Shown: positions 1 to 9,134, numbered from the stretch's first letter. The stretch is DNA of 64,000 nucleotides from Pyxidicoccus caerfyrddinensis (GCF_010894405.1 NZ_JAAIYA010000007.1:62001-126000), one strand, 5' to 3'. Notes: generated by a model not told the origin, from the sequence alone. Made by a program: numbers and translations.

Positions 1-897
1 CGCATCTTCCGACTCCTTGAAGAGCACCATGTCCTTGAAGCGCTTCGCGTCCTCGGTGCGCCCCGCGTCGCGGATGTAGATGGCCTTCACGCGTCCGGGG
101 AACTCGTCGCGAATCTGCGCGTACACCTCCGGGTCCTTCTCCCCCGAGTCCCCCACCAGCACCACCGGCTGGGAGAACTGCTGGAGCAGGCGGCGGATGG
201 CGGGCTGCTTGTAACCGGACAGCGTCCCCGGGCCGATGTCCCGCAGGTACACCCCGAAGCCCGCCGGAAAGCCATGGCGCGACAGGAAGGTCCGGATGCG
301 CGGCAGGTACTGCACGGGCGAGCCACTCACCAGCGCGAAGGCCGGCGGCGACGGGCTCTTGAGGCACCCGTAGAACGCCGCCATGCCCGGCACCACCGCC
401 TGCGTGTCCGAGTCCTTCAGCAGCGCCGACTCCACCAGCTTCACCGGGCTCGTCACGTTCGTCACCGCCACGGTGTCGTCGAAGTCCGAGACGACCAGCA
501 GCGGCGCCGTATCCGGGATGACCTCCACCGGCGCCTTCGCGCCCGCCCCCGCCACCTTCGCCTCCGCCTCGCCCGTCCCCACCGTGAAGCGCTTCCCCTC
601 CGGCGGCCGCAGGTTCACCTCGAAGCCGCCGTCATGGCCGCTTTTCACCGTGGCCACCACGCCCTGGAAGGACACCTCCACCCGGGCGCCCTCCCAGTTG
701 GCTGCTGTCAGCCGTCTCACATTCCGAGACAACGCGGTGCTGCCTCCGGAAGGTGCCTCTTTCAACACCCGGCCCTGAAGGAGTACCCCCTCCGGCCTCC
801 CAATCGTAGGGGCCAAAAGTACCGCCGGCTCCGCCGATGCGGCGGTGGATGTAGCGAGGAGTAGGACCAGCCCCAGGGGGCAGATAAGCGGTTTCAA
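1..897 (-). CDS. App1-like (DUF2183) HAD-family phosphatase, exported, 3' end outside window
   Basis: Continuous reading frame of 299 codons that runs off the left edge. The best start is TTG at 897 with an AGGAAAA ribosome site about 8 nt upstream; the only upstream ATG is followed at once by a stop. Residues 1-22 form a signal peptide ending in ASA. A beta-rich N-terminal part (about 40-130) precedes the catalytic domain, which opens with DFDDT near residue 138, the HAD nucleophile motif DxDxT. SGSPVQYLP and VGDSGEKDPEVY further on are typical of the App1/DUF2183 phosphatidate phosphatase group. In yeast App1 dephosphorylates phosphatidate; in bacteria the substrate is unknown. Transcribed divergently from the kinase gene. 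Confidence 0.85.
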   Translation of the reverse strand, partial: MKPLICPLGLVLLLATSTAASAEPAVLLAPTIGRPEGVLLQGRVLKEAPSGGSTALSRNVRRLTAANWEGARVEVSFQGVVATVKSGHDGGFEVNLRPPEGKRFTVGTGEAEAKVAGAGAKAPVEVIPDTAPLLVVSDFDDTVAVTNVTSPVKLVESALLKDSDTQAVVPGMAAFYGCLKSPSPPAFALVSGSPVQYLPRIRTFLSRHGFPAGFGVYLRDIGPGTLSGYKQPAIRRLLQQFSQPVVLVGDSGEKDPEVYAQIRDEFPGRVKAIYIRDAGRTEDAKRFKDMVLFKESEDA

Positions 898-974
898 CGG
901 AATTTTCCTATTACATTGTTGGCCATACCCCATGATAGCCTGCCTCGACTCCGCGGAGGCAGTGTGGAGGGCAG

Positions 975-3407
975 GTGCAGGTGCTACGGCCCGGAACGCC
1001 CGAAGGAGCCGGAACGAACGTGCAGCAGCCTTCCGAAGGGCTCCATTTCGGCAAGTACAAGCTGCTCGAGCGCATCGCGACGGGCGGGATGGCGGAGATC
1101 TACCGCGCCCGGATGACCGCCGTGGCGGGCGTCACCAAGCCCGTGGTCATCAAGAAAATCCTCCCCGGCTACGCGGGCAACACCGCCTTCGTGTCCATGT
1201 TCGTCAACGAGGCGCGCATCGCTGCGGGGCTGAGCCACGGCAACATCGCCCAGGTCTTCGACTTCGGCGAGGTGGACGGCCAGTACTTCATCGCCATGGA
1301 GTTCGTGGACGGCCAGCCGCTGTCACGCGTGCTCCGGCGCGCGCGGGAGAAGGGGCTGTACACCCTGCCCCAGCCCCTGGCGCTGCTCATCGCGGTGGAG
1401 GTGCTGGAGGGGCTGGCCTACGCCCACACCCGCCTGGACGAGCGCGGGCGCCCGCTCCACATCGTCCACCGGGACGTCAGCCCGCAGAACGTGCTCCTCG
1501 GCTACGAGGGCCAGGTGAAGCTGGTGGACTTCGGCATCGCCAAGGCCCGGCTCGCCGGCCGCAATGAGGCCGAGGACGGCGAGGTCATGGGCAAGTACGC
1601 CTACTTCGCCCCGGAGCAGGCCCGCGGCCGCGAGCTGGACGCGCGCACGGACGTCTTCGCCGCCGGCGTCGTCCTCTACGAGATGCTGTGCGGCCGGCTT
1701 CCCTTCGAGGGGAAGATGTCGGACGTGCTGCGCAAGGTCGCCCTGGGCGACTTCCCGCGCCCCAGGGACCTCAACCCGGACCTGCCTCCCGCGCTGGAGC
1801 GCATCCTCCTCACCGCCCTGGCCGTGGAGCGCGAGCAGCGCTACCCCACCGCCGAGGCCTTCGCGGAGGCCCTCACCCGCCACCTCCACACCGCCGCGCC
1901 GGACGTCTCGCCCCGGGCCCGGGCCCACTTCATGGGCTTCCTCTTCGAGGCCGAGCTGGTGGAGGACGGCCGCCCGGTGCTGCTGCCGCGCGAGTTCCTG
2001 GCGCAGATGACCCGCTGGACGCAGGGCCCCGCCGAGCGCCGCGCCCCACGCGAGCCCACCCACCTGCGCGAGGCGCCTCCGCTCCCCGAGGCGCCGGGCC
2101 AGGGAGACCGCACCACCCAGCCCATCACCCTGGAGCCGCCCTCCGCGCAGGACGCGCGCGAGCCCGGCCCCACCACGCAGCCCATCTGCCTGGAGCCGTT
2201 CCCCGTCGAGCCCTCCGTCTACTCCACCGGGCGCATCCCCCTGGCGCTCGTCCCCACCGAGGGCCCCGCGCCGGAAGAGGCCCTGGCGCCGTCCCCGTCG
2301 AGGGGCCCCGGCCTGCCGCGCAGCGTGGTGCTGGGGGCGCCGGTGGCCCTGGTCCTGGTCGCCATGGCGGTGATGCTGCAGATGGGCAACACGGGCACCT
2401 TCTCCGTGGAGCTGAGCTCCACGCCGCCGGGCGCCACCATCCGCGTGGACGGCCGTCCCCTGCCCTCGCGCACCCCCGCCCTCATCACCCACCTGCCCGC
2501 GGACGGCGAGCACCTCTTGGAGGTGCACGTGACGGGCATGGTGCCGTGGAGCCAGATGGTGCGCGCCGAGCGTGGCACCACCCTGGCCGTCCATGCCCGC
2601 CTCCGCCCGAGGGCGCAGGGAGGGACGGCGTCGAAGTCCGTCCGCGCCCCGCCGCCGCAGGAGGCCACCATGCCCGTGAGTCGGGTCACCCTGTCCGCCG
2701 TGGGACACGCCTTCCGCGTCCCCTTCGAGTCCGCGGCGGAGGTGAAGCTGAACCCGGCGCGCACCTACGCCGTGCGCGTGGAGGGCCGCCTGTCCACGGG
2801 CGGCCCCGCGACGGTGGAGCAGGCCGGCTACTTCCTGGAGGGCACCGAGCAGCTCCCCGCGCACGAGTCCTTCGGCCTCGTGGGCCCCGAGGAGCGACTG
2901 GTGCGCAACGCCTCCATGCTCTACGTCTTCCTGCTGGACGCGCGGAAGGAGGACAACCACGGCTCCCTCCAGGTGCGGGTGCGCGAGCGGGACAGCGGCA
3001 CCGTCACCATCGTCCGGCTGGATGCGCGCACGCACGCCCTGAAGCTGTCGCGCGCGGACCGCTTCCTGCTGCGCCAGCTGGACCCGGACACCACCTATGA
3101 AGTGGTGCTGCGCGACAGCCCCGAGCCCGCGCGCACCCGCGGCTACGAGGGCGGCCCGGTGGGCCGGGTGCTCGGCCTCCACGGCACGGGCGAGGGCCCC
3201 GACTCCGCCCCCGGCGTCCTGGAGCTGCTGGAAGTCGGGCAGCCGGTGCGGCTGCGGGGAGCGTCGTGGTTGCAGCTCGCCTTCCCGGACGACCACCTGG
3301 CCGACAACACGGGCACCCTGCTCCTCGAGGTGTCCCCCGTGGTGCCGCCCGCCCGCCCGCCTCCCGTGCGGGCGCCGGGGCGCATGTTCGACACGCCCAC
3401 GCGTTAG
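975..3407 (+). CDS. Membrane Ser/Thr protein kinase with PEGA domain
   Basis: Eukaryotic-like (Pkn/Hanks type) kinase of 810 aa. The glycine loop (GKYKLLERIATGGMAEIY, about 26-43) and catalytic Lys in VVIKK are followed by HRDVSPQN near 165, DFG near 185 and APEQ near 212, so it should be active. A Pro-rich linker leads to one transmembrane helix (about 450-470), a PEGA beta-domain (about 477-540; STPPGATIRVDG) and a 260-aa region of no recognised family, presumably periplasmic. The topology suggests a cytoplasmic kinase linked to an envelope domain. The GTG at 975 has GGAGG only 4 nt away; GTG at 1020 (starting VQQPSEG) with AAGGAG upstream is an equally good start that would remove 15 residues. 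Confidence 0.93.
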   Translation: MQVLRPGTPEGAGTNVQQPSEGLHFGKYKLLERIATGGMAEIYRARMTAVAGVTKPVVIKKILPGYAGNTAFVSMFVNEARIAAGLSHGNIAQVFDFGEVDGQYFIAMEFVDGQPLSRVLRRAREKGLYTLPQPLALLIAVEVLEGLAYAHTRLDERGRPLHIVHRDVSPQNVLLGYEGQVKLVDFGIAKARLAGRNEAEDGEVMGKYAYFAPEQARGRELDARTDVFAAGVVLYEMLCGRLPFEGKMSDVLRKVALGDFPRPRDLNPDLPPALERILLTALAVEREQRYPTAEAFAEALTRHLHTAAPDVSPRARAHFMGFLFEAELVEDGRPVLLPREFLAQMTRWTQGPAERRAPREPTHLREAPPLPEAPGQGDRTTQPITLEPPSAQDAREPGPTTQPICLEPFPVEPSVYSTGRIPLALVPTEGPAPEEALAPSPSRGPGLPRSVVLGAPVALVLVAMAVMLQMGNTGTFSVELSSTPPGATIRVDGRPLPSRTPALITHLPADGEHLLEVHVTGMVPWSQMVRAERGTTLAVHARLRPRAQGGTASKSVRAPPPQEATMPVSRVTLSAVGHAFRVPFESAAEVKLNPARTYAVRVEGRLSTGGPATVEQAGYFLEGTEQLPAHESFGLVGPEERLVRNASMLYVFLLDARKEDNHGSLQVRVRERDSGTVTIVRLDARTHALKLSRADRFLLRQLDPDTTYEVVLRDSPEPARTRGYEGGPVGRVLGLHGTGEGPDSAPGVLELLEVGQPVRLRGASWLQLAFPDDHLADNTGTLLLEVSPVVPPARPPPVRAPGRMFDTPTR

Positions 3408-3498
3408 GCCCCTGGCGCTACAGCGGTGCAGCGACGTGTTGCAGAAAAATTGATCATCCGGGGCAGCCCCCTACCCTGGGCGCCCTGGAGGCATCACC

Positions 3499-3711
3499 AT
3501 GAAGAAACTGGTGGCAGTGCTGGTGTTCGGGGTGGCGGTGATGGGGACGCTCGGGCTGTCCGCGCGCGTGGACGCGCAGCCGGGGAGCGTGGGGCTGGAG
3601 CCGACGGAGGCCCAGGTGGAGGCGGCGCTGGACGCGCGGCAGAAGGAGCTGTTGGGCTCCCTGCTGCGGGCCCAGGTGACGGACGCACGGACGGCGGCAC
3701 TTCACCGGTAA
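3499..3711 (+). CDS. Small exported protein, unknown function
   Basis: A 70-aa ORF starting MKKLVAVLVF with a strong GGAGG ribosome site 8 nt upstream. Residues 1-26 look like a cleavable signal peptide (hydrophobic core, then ARVDAQP). The remaining 44 residues are acidic and helical (EPTEAQVEAALDARQKELLGSLL) with no Cys and no recognised motif. It stands alone between the kinase and carD. Function unknown. Confidence 0.6.
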   Translation: MKKLVAVLVFGVAVMGTLGLSARVDAQPGSVGLEPTEAQVEAALDARQKELLGSLLRAQVTDARTAALHR

Positions 3712-3784
3712 ACTCGTAGCGTCCGGCGCGGCTCGGTGCTAAGCCCGGGCCTCCGCTGACGTTTACCTCGCCCGTGAGGGGGAC

Positions 3785-4747
3785 ATGCCTGAAGGGTCCG
3801 CGTCACTCCAGCTCGCGGTCGGCGACCGGGTCGTCTATCCGAACCAGGGGGTCTGCCGCGTCACCGCCATCGACGTGAAGGAGGTGGCTGGCCAGAAGCT
3901 CACCTTCGTCACGATGCGCCGCGAAGAAGACGGCGCGGTCGTCATGGTGCCATCCAACAAGGTGGTCGCCATCGGTGTGCGCAAGGTCGCCACCGCCGAG
4001 GATGTGGAGAGCATCTTCGAGTTCCTGCGTTCGGACAGCGACAAGGCCGACCTGGACTGGAAGCAGCGCGCCCGCACCAACCTGGACCGGATGACCCAGG
4101 GCGGAATCCTGGGACTGGCCGAGGTGGTGAAGGGCCTCCAGGTCCTCAGCGAGCTGCGCCCCCTGCCGACCAAGGAGCGTGAGCTCTACGACAACGCCCG
4201 GCACCTGCTGGTGATGGAGGTCGCCGCCGCGCTCGGTACCGCCGAGGTCAACGCCGAGGACTCCATCGACGTCGTCCTCTTCCCGCCCGGCCGCGAGCGC
4301 CCCAAGCGCACCGCCGCCGAGTTCGCCCGCGACGAAGAGGACCTGGGCCTCGACGGCGACCTCTTGGGCCTGGATGGCGACCTCGACCTGCCGTCGGACG
4401 AGGAACCGCCCGCCGAGCCCGCCGAGGAGGAGGCCTCCGAAGAGGGTGAGGAGGGCGAGGCCGCCGAGTCGACCGAGGAGGCCGCTCCCAAGAAGCGGGG
4501 CCGCCCGCCCAAGGCGAAGCCCGAGGCCGCCGAGGGTGGCGAGGCTGCCGCGCCCAAGAAGCGCGGCCGTCCGCCCAAGCCCAAGCCGGAGGCCACCGCC
4601 GCCGCCGAGGGTGCCGAAGCTCCCGCGCCCAAGAAGCGCGGCCGTCCGCCCAAGCCCAAGCCGCCCGAGGCGGAGGGGGCTGCTCCCGCGGCGCCGAAGA
4701 AGCGTGGCCGCCCGCCCAAGGCGAAGCCTTCCGAGGGCGAGGACTGA
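3785..4747 (+). CDS. carD: Global transcription regulator CarD with AT-hook tail
   Basis: 320-aa protein with a CarD_CdnL_TRCF domain (about 1-165; starts LAVGDRVVYPNQGVCRV), an acidic stretch (about 180-235), and a basic HMGA-like tail with four KKRGRPPK AT-hooks. This combination is the hallmark of Myxococcus CarD, which binds AT-rich DNA through the hooks and RNA polymerase beta through the N-terminal domain. In M. xanthus it acts with CarG and ECF sigma factors in light-induced carotenogenesis and development. Ribosome site GAGGGGG lies just upstream of the ATG. The next gene is carG, the known partner, 80 nt downstream, so the two are probably co-transcribed. Confidence 0.96.
   Translation: MPEGSASLQLAVGDRVVYPNQGVCRVTAIDVKEVAGQKLTFVTMRREEDGAVVMVPSNKVVAIGVRKVATAEDVESIFEFLRSDSDKADLDWKQRARTNLDRMTQGGILGLAEVVKGLQVLSELRPLPTKERELYDNARHLLVMEVAAALGTAEVNAEDSIDVVLFPPGRERPKRTAAEFARDEEDLGLDGDLLGLDGDLDLPSDEEPPAEPAEEEASEEGEEGEAAESTEEAAPKKRGRPPKAKPEAAEGGEAAAPKKRGRPPKPKPEATAAAEGAEAPAPKKRGRPPKPKPPEAEGAAPAAPKKRGRPPKAKPSEGED
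4484..4731 (+). repeat. Imperfect coding repeats for four AT-hooks
   Basis: Four copies of a unit encoding APKKRGRPPK followed by Ala/Glu/Pro-rich spacers of 13-20 residues lie in tandem at the end of carD. The hook core is more conserved than the spacers, consistent with internal duplication of the DNA-binding module. Confidence 0.8.
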
Positions 4748-4827
4748 CAACCGACGGGCCCATCCGGGGCGGGTGCGCACAGGCCGCCCCGCCCGCCGTG
4801 AGGGCCCTCCCGCCGAGGTGACGCAAC

Positions 4828-5340
4828 GTGATTCGCGTCTGGACGCTGGACTCCTTCGACGACAAGCAGCTCGCGAAGTTCAACCGCACGCTCTACACGG
4901 CGTTCGGCGTGGGCAGCGAGCACTCCGGCAGCGCCGAAGTGCCCGCCGGCATGCCCGAGCCGCTGGATGCGGAGAAGCTGCTCCAGGAGGTGAAGGGCAT
5001 CCGTTCGTACAAGGATGACAAGGTGCTGCTGCTCACCACGCGCAAGCTGAAGGAGCGCGAGCTGCCCAGCGGCGTGGCGCCGACGTCCGGCTTCGCGTGG
5101 CACGGCAAGGACCGCGCGGTCCTCAGCATCGCCCCCCACAAGGACCTGGAGACCGGCTTCAAGCCCGTGGCCCGCCACGCGCTCCACCAGCTGGGACACC
5201 TCTGGGAGCTGCACCACTGCCTGGACCCGCGGTGCTCGATGTACCCGCCCTGGACGCCGTCGTTCGCCCAGGGCGAGCCCATCTTCTGCACCTTCTGCCG
5301 GGAAAAGAGCGAGCAGAAGATCCGCCTTGCGAAGTCCTAG
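4828..5340 (+). CDS. carG: CarD partner CarG, archaemetzincin-like zinc protein without catalytic Glu
   Basis: 170-aa protein with GTG start and GAGGTGA ribosome site. The C-terminal half holds an archaemetzincin-type zinc signature, HQLGHLWELHHC followed by CSM and CTFC. The Glu that would be catalytic in HExxH is Gln here, so the fold and both zinc sites are kept but protease activity is not expected. This is exactly what is described for M. xanthus CarG, which binds CarD and is needed for all CarD-dependent processes. The position directly after carD supports the name. Confidence 0.94.
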   Translation: MIRVWTLDSFDDKQLAKFNRTLYTAFGVGSEHSGSAEVPAGMPEPLDAEKLLQEVKGIRSYKDDKVLLLTTRKLKERELPSGVAPTSGFAWHGKDRAVLSIAPHKDLETGFKPVARHALHQLGHLWELHHCLDPRCSMYPPWTPSFAQGEPIFCTFCREKSEQKIRLAKS

Positions 5341-6274
5341 CTTCCTGCGTGCGCTGCCCCTCGTGGAGCTGGGGGGCCTGGTACTCGTCGCGCTCCTCTG
5401 CCTCGTCTTCCACCTGCGGCTGCCGGGCCACCTTCCCTCCGAAGGTGACTACCGCGCGGTGGCGGAGCGCCTGAAGGCCGAGGCCCGTCCTGGCGACGCG
5501 GTGCTCCTCTTCCCCTGGTGGACGGAGCACGCGCGCCTCTTCGTCCCGCCCGACGTGCCGGTGTACGGCTATCTGGGCTCGGACCGGGACGACCTCTCCG
5601 CGCACCCGCGCATCTGGGTGCTGGGGCAGCCGGAGCTGCCGCGCTCGGATGAGGACGGCTTCCTCGCCACCTTCCTGCCCGAGCGCCGCGTGGTGGGCAC
5701 GCCCGTGCACGAAGGGCCGCTGTCGCTGGCGCTCTATGAGAATGGCCGCTACCGGCCACGCCGCTTCACGGCCTCGGACGCGTATGCGAAGGCGCGCGTG
5801 TACCTGGAAGCGCAGGACGGCACGCGCCGCGACTGTCCCTTCGACGGGCAGGCGCACCGCTGCCCCGGCCCCAACTACCTGTACGTCGCGCCGGAGTGGC
5901 ACGAGCTGTTCTACGAGCCGCGCCGCTGCCTGTGGATGCACGCGCCGGGTGGCCCGCAGCGCCTCGTCGCGGAGTTCGACGGCATCCCCGGTGGCGTGGG
6001 CCTGCGCCTGGAGGGCGGCATCATCTGGGAGCAGGCGCACCTCAAGGACGCACGGCTCACCCCGGCATACCTGGGCGTGGACGATGCGCGCAGCGGCGTG
6101 CGGCTGCTGGAGGTGGTGGTGCCGCCGGGCCTGGAGGGCGTGCAGAAGGCCGAGGTCCGCCTGCCCGAGGGCGAGCCGCGCACGGTGAAGGTCTGGGTGC
6201 AGTCGGACAACGCGGACCGGCGGCAGGTGTGCCTGGACGTGCTCGCGGTGGAGCCCGCGGTGGGGGTGCGGTGA
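5327..6274 (+). CDS. Membrane-anchored protein of unknown function
   Basis: 315 aa from a TTG start inside the end of carG (14-nt overlap). One N-terminal hydrophobic segment (about 8-30) anchors a large, presumably periplasmic domain with four Cys (DCPFDGQ, CPGPNY, RRCLW, QVCLD). No catalytic motif is recognised. The stop overlaps the start of the downstream GT39 glycosyltransferase (TGATG), so the pair is translationally coupled. A role as accessory protein to that enzyme or in handling its substrate is inference. Myxobacterial proteins of this type are usually annotated hypothetical. Confidence 0.75.
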   Translation: MRSPSFLRALPLVELGGLVLVALLCLVFHLRLPGHLPSEGDYRAVAERLKAEARPGDAVLLFPWWTEHARLFVPPDVPVYGYLGSDRDDLSAHPRIWVLGQPELPRSDEDGFLATFLPERRVVGTPVHEGPLSLALYENGRYRPRRFTASDAYAKARVYLEAQDGTRRDCPFDGQAHRCPGPNYLYVAPEWHELFYEPRRCLWMHAPGGPQRLVAEFDGIPGGVGLRLEGGIIWEQAHLKDARLTPAYLGVDDARSGVRLLEVVVPPGLEGVQKAEVRLPEGEPRTVKVWVQSDNADRRQVCLDVLAVEPAVGVR

Positions 6275-8121
6275 TGATGGGCCGGGCTCCCACGCGGGAC
6301 GAGAAGTGGCTGGCCTGGGCGCTGTGGGTGCTGGCCTTCGTGGCGCTGCTGCTGACGGAGTCCGCGGTCGGCTTCACGCGCGACGAGAGCGTCTACTTCG
6401 CGGCGGCGGAGGGCTACGCGAGCTGGTTCCGGCTGCTCTTCCACTCACCCACGCAGGCCTTCACCGACGCGGCCATCGTCCGGGCGTGGGACTACAACCA
6501 CGAGCACCCGGCGCTGATGAAGACGCTGTTCGGGCTGAGCCACCTGCTCTTCCACGACGGGCTGGAGTGGACGCGCTCGGCCACGGCCTTCCGGCTGCCG
6601 GCCTTCGCCTTCGCCGCGCTGATTCCGGCGCTGAGCTTCCTCTTCGGCAGCGCGCTGTACGGACGCACCGCGGGGCTGTTCGCCGCGCTCGCCTTCATGC
6701 TGGTGCCACGGCAGTACTTCAACTCCGAGCTGGCGTGCTTCGACGTGCCGGTGGCGGCCATGTGGCTGCTCGTCGTGTACTGCTTCTGGCGCGCGCTGGA
6801 GGACGTGAAGTGGGGCGTGTGGTGCGGCGTGGCCTTCGGCCTGGCCATCGCCACCAAGCACAACGCGCTCTTCCTTCCCTTCGTGCTGACGCCCTTCGCG
6901 CTGTGGCGCGCGTGGACGGCGAGCGAGGGCCGGCCCGAGGCCCGCACCTGGCTGTTGCGCTTCGTGGGGCTGTTCGCGGCGGTGGCCGTGCTCTACGGGT
7001 GGCTGCTGGTGTCGCTGGGCGGGGGCGAGGACTTCCAGAAGAAGTTCCTGCTGCTCAGCCCGCACACACTGCTCTTCGTCGGGCTGGCGGCCGGCGGAGC
7101 GTGGGTGCTGAACGGACTGAAGAAGGTGGACGGGCCGGTGACGCGCGCGCTGGTGCCGGTGCTGGCCATGGCGGTGCTGGGGCCGGTCATCTTCTACCTC
7201 CACTGGCCGTACCTCTGGCACGAGCCGGTGGAGCGCACGGCGTGGTACCTGGCCTTCCACGCGAAGCACAACCACTACGCCTGGTTCTACCTGGGGACGC
7301 TGCTGCGCGAGCCGCCCTTCCCGCTGACCTACGTGGTGGTGAAGACGGCGCTGACGGTGCCCACCAGCCTCTTCGTGCCCATGGTGACGGGGCTGGGAGC
7401 ACTGGCGGCGCGCGCGGTGCTGGGACTCTTCGCGCGGACGCGCGCGTGGGTGGCGCGGCCGGTGACGCTGACCGAGGCGCTCGTCGGCGTGAATGCGGTG
7501 ACGTCCATCCTCATCATCAGCCACCCGCAGGTGCCGCACTTCGGCGGGGTGAAGCACTGGTTCCCGTCCATGGTGTTCCTGGGCATCCTCGCGGGCGCGG
7601 CGGTGGCGCGCGGCTGCGCGGCGCTGTGGGACGTGCTCAAGGCGAAGCGCCCCGCCCTCCCCTTCGCGGTGGTGGCGGCGCCGGTGTTCGTCGTGCTGCT
7701 GGTGCCGGCGCTGGTGTACTCGGTGCGGGTGTTTCCGTATGGGACGGCGGCGTACTCGGAGCTGGCGGGTGGGCTGCCGGGCGCGGCCACGCTGGGCATG
7801 CAGCGGCAGTTCTGGTCCAGCCACGTGACGGGCGTGCTGCCGTGGATCAACGAGCACGCGAAGCCGGGGGCGCGGCTGTTCCTGCATGAGGTGCACAGCG
7901 GCTCGTTCCGCGACTACCAGCGCAACGGCATGCTGCGGAACGACCTGCGCCCGGTGGGCAGTCCCTTCGACGCGGACATCGTCGCGTACCAGTACCACCA
8001 GGAGTTCCGTGAGCAGGAGTTCCAAACCTGGCAGGCCTTCGGCACGCGCACGCCGGTGACGGGGCTGTACCTGGACGAGACGCCGCAGGTCATCGTCTAC
8101 GTCCGGCCCGAGGGACGTTAG
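6274..8121 (+). CDS. Glycosyltransferase family 39 (PMT/ArnT-like) membrane protein
   Basis: 615 aa with about 11-12 hydrophobic segments. The first loop carries the acidic pair FTRDESVYF, followed by YNHEHPALMK, the layout of the dolichyl-phosphate-mannose/ArnT superfamily in which the loop-1 Asp/Glu is catalytic. These enzymes move a sugar from a polyprenyl phosphate to lipid, polysaccharide or protein at the outer face of the inner membrane; the acceptor is unknown here. The ATG at 6274 overlaps the upstream stop; GTG at 6271 and ATG at 6277 are also in frame. Confidence 0.88.
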   Translation: MMGRAPTRDEKWLAWALWVLAFVALLLTESAVGFTRDESVYFAAAEGYASWFRLLFHSPTQAFTDAAIVRAWDYNHEHPALMKTLFGLSHLLFHDGLEWTRSATAFRLPAFAFAALIPALSFLFGSALYGRTAGLFAALAFMLVPRQYFNSELACFDVPVAAMWLLVVYCFWRALEDVKWGVWCGVAFGLAIATKHNALFLPFVLTPFALWRAWTASEGRPEARTWLLRFVGLFAAVAVLYGWLLVSLGGGEDFQKKFLLLSPHTLLFVGLAAGGAWVLNGLKKVDGPVTRALVPVLAMAVLGPVIFYLHWPYLWHEPVERTAWYLAFHAKHNHYAWFYLGTLLREPPFPLTYVVVKTALTVPTSLFVPMVTGLGALAARAVLGLFARTRAWVARPVTLTEALVGVNAVTSILIISHPQVPHFGGVKHWFPSMVFLGILAGAAVARGCAALWDVLKAKRPALPFAVVAAPVFVVLLVPALVYSVRVFPYGTAAYSELAGGLPGAATLGMQRQFWSSHVTGVLPWINEHAKPGARLFLHEVHSGSFRDYQRNGMLRNDLRPVGSPFDADIVAYQYHQEFREQEFQTWQAFGTRTPVTGLYLDETPQVIVYVRPEGR

Positions 8122-8125
8122 GCCT

Positions 8126-8144
8126 CGGGCCGCGCTCCGGCCCG
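8126..8144. terminator. GC-rich hairpin between convergent genes
   Basis: CGGGCC and GGCCCG arms (6 bp, 7-nt loop) fill the 24-nt gap between the GT39 gene and the CPBP gene. No T-tract follows on either strand, so intrinsic termination is plausible but not proven. Confidence 0.4.
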
Positions 8145-8145
8145 A

Positions 8146-9030
8146 CTACGCGACCTCGGCCAGCGGAGGCTGCGCGGGCGCTTCTTCGGAGTGGGCCCGT
8201 GAGCCCTTCCAACGCGCCAGCCCCACCACGGCCAGCCCGAGGACTCCGATGCTGACGGCGGACGCCTCCAGGCCATAGTCGCCTCCCGTCAACCAGATGG
8301 CCTTGCCATGGAACACCGGCGTCCACAGCCCATGGGCGGCGGTTCCACTCACGCCGAAGCCCAGGCCGCCCAGCATCCAGTTCCATCCCATGTGCACACC
8401 CACGGGGAGCGCCAGGCTGCCGGTGCGCAGGTAGCAGAAGCCCAGCAGCCACCCCGCCAGGAAGATGTTGAGCATCGCCACGGCGATGACGCTTCCCTCC
8501 ATCTCCGGGCCGAAGTTGTGCGCGAGGGTGAAGATGACGGCGAACAGGAGCTGGGCCCCGAGCGGCCCCATGCCGCGGACCGCACGTTGGAACGCGTAGC
8601 CGTGGAACACGGTCTCCTCGAAGAGCGCGACGGTCAGCATCATCCCGGCCCCCTTCACGAGGCTCGACGCGCTGCCCTCCGGAGCCCGCACGAGATGGAA
8701 ACCGTCGAGCAGCCAGACGGCGAACGCCACCAGCCCCACCAGGAGGGCCCCACCGGCCACGCCGAGCCCGAAGTCGTGAGCCGCGCGCCGATGGAGCGCG
8801 AAGCCTTGTGACGCAAGGGAGGTGCGCTCCAGCCGCGCGCAGAGCCACGAGGGGATGAGCGCGCCCAGGAACGCGAGGAGCGGCTCCGACACGAAGGGGC
8901 GCACGGCGTCGGGCAGCGCCCTGCGCAAGAAGATGAGGCCTGCCACGCAGAGGGCCGTCAGGACGAAATAGCCCAGCACCTTCCAGCCGTTGCGCAGGCT
9001 GTTCTCGGCATTGATGAAGAGGGACTTCAT
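8146..9030 (-). CDS. CPBP family intramembrane metalloprotease (CAAX protease/bacteriocin-processing type)
   Basis: 294 aa with about eight hydrophobic segments. The three signature motifs are present: FEETVFHGYAFQR (EExxxxG), FTLAHNF, and HMGWNW with a preceding NIFLAGW segment. Members are membrane glutamyl proteases (Rce1, MroQ); substrates in myxobacteria are unknown. A longer frame reaches 9099, but ATG at 9030 (MKSLFINAEN) has GGAG about 9 nt upstream and gives a normal family length. A palindromic AT-rich site lies about 85-105 nt upstream. Confidence 0.9.
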   Translation of the reverse strand: MKSLFINAENSLRNGWKVLGYFVLTALCVAGLIFLRRALPDAVRPFVSEPLLAFLGALIPSWLCARLERTSLASQGFALHRRAAHDFGLGVAGGALLVGLVAFAVWLLDGFHLVRAPEGSASSLVKGAGMMLTVALFEETVFHGYAFQRAVRGMGPLGAQLLFAVIFTLAHNFGPEMEGSVIAVAMLNIFLAGWLLGFCYLRTGSLALPVGVHMGWNWMLGGLGFGVSGTAAHGLWTPVFHGKAIWLTGGDYGLEASAVSIGVLGLAVVGLARWKGSRAHSEEAPAQPPLAEVA

Positions 9031-9114
9031 GGTGACTCGCTCCGATGCGGGTGGCCGTCGCGGCCCTGTTCCTCCGTACGGCGGAAGCGCGTCCGTCATT
9101 TCGCGCGATTCAAC

Positions 9115-9134
9115 AGTGCTTTTATATAAGCACT
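9115..9134. promoter_or_regulatory. Perfect inverted repeat AGTGCTT-N6-AAGCACT, candidate operator
   Basis: Seven-base perfect arms around TTATAT, followed by a half-site-like GAAGTGC. It is one of the most AT-rich spots in a GC-rich region and sits about 85-105 nt upstream of the CPBP gene (minus strand) and 55-75 nt upstream of a small plus-strand ORF. The form suits a dimeric helix-turn-helix repressor. No regulator gene is adjacent. Confidence 0.45.

Noticed and set aside
1323..3296. 657-codon minus-strand frame across the kinase
   Set aside because: Shadow of the kinase gene, which has complete catalytic motifs; shadow is Gly/Ala/Arg/His-rich with no motif.
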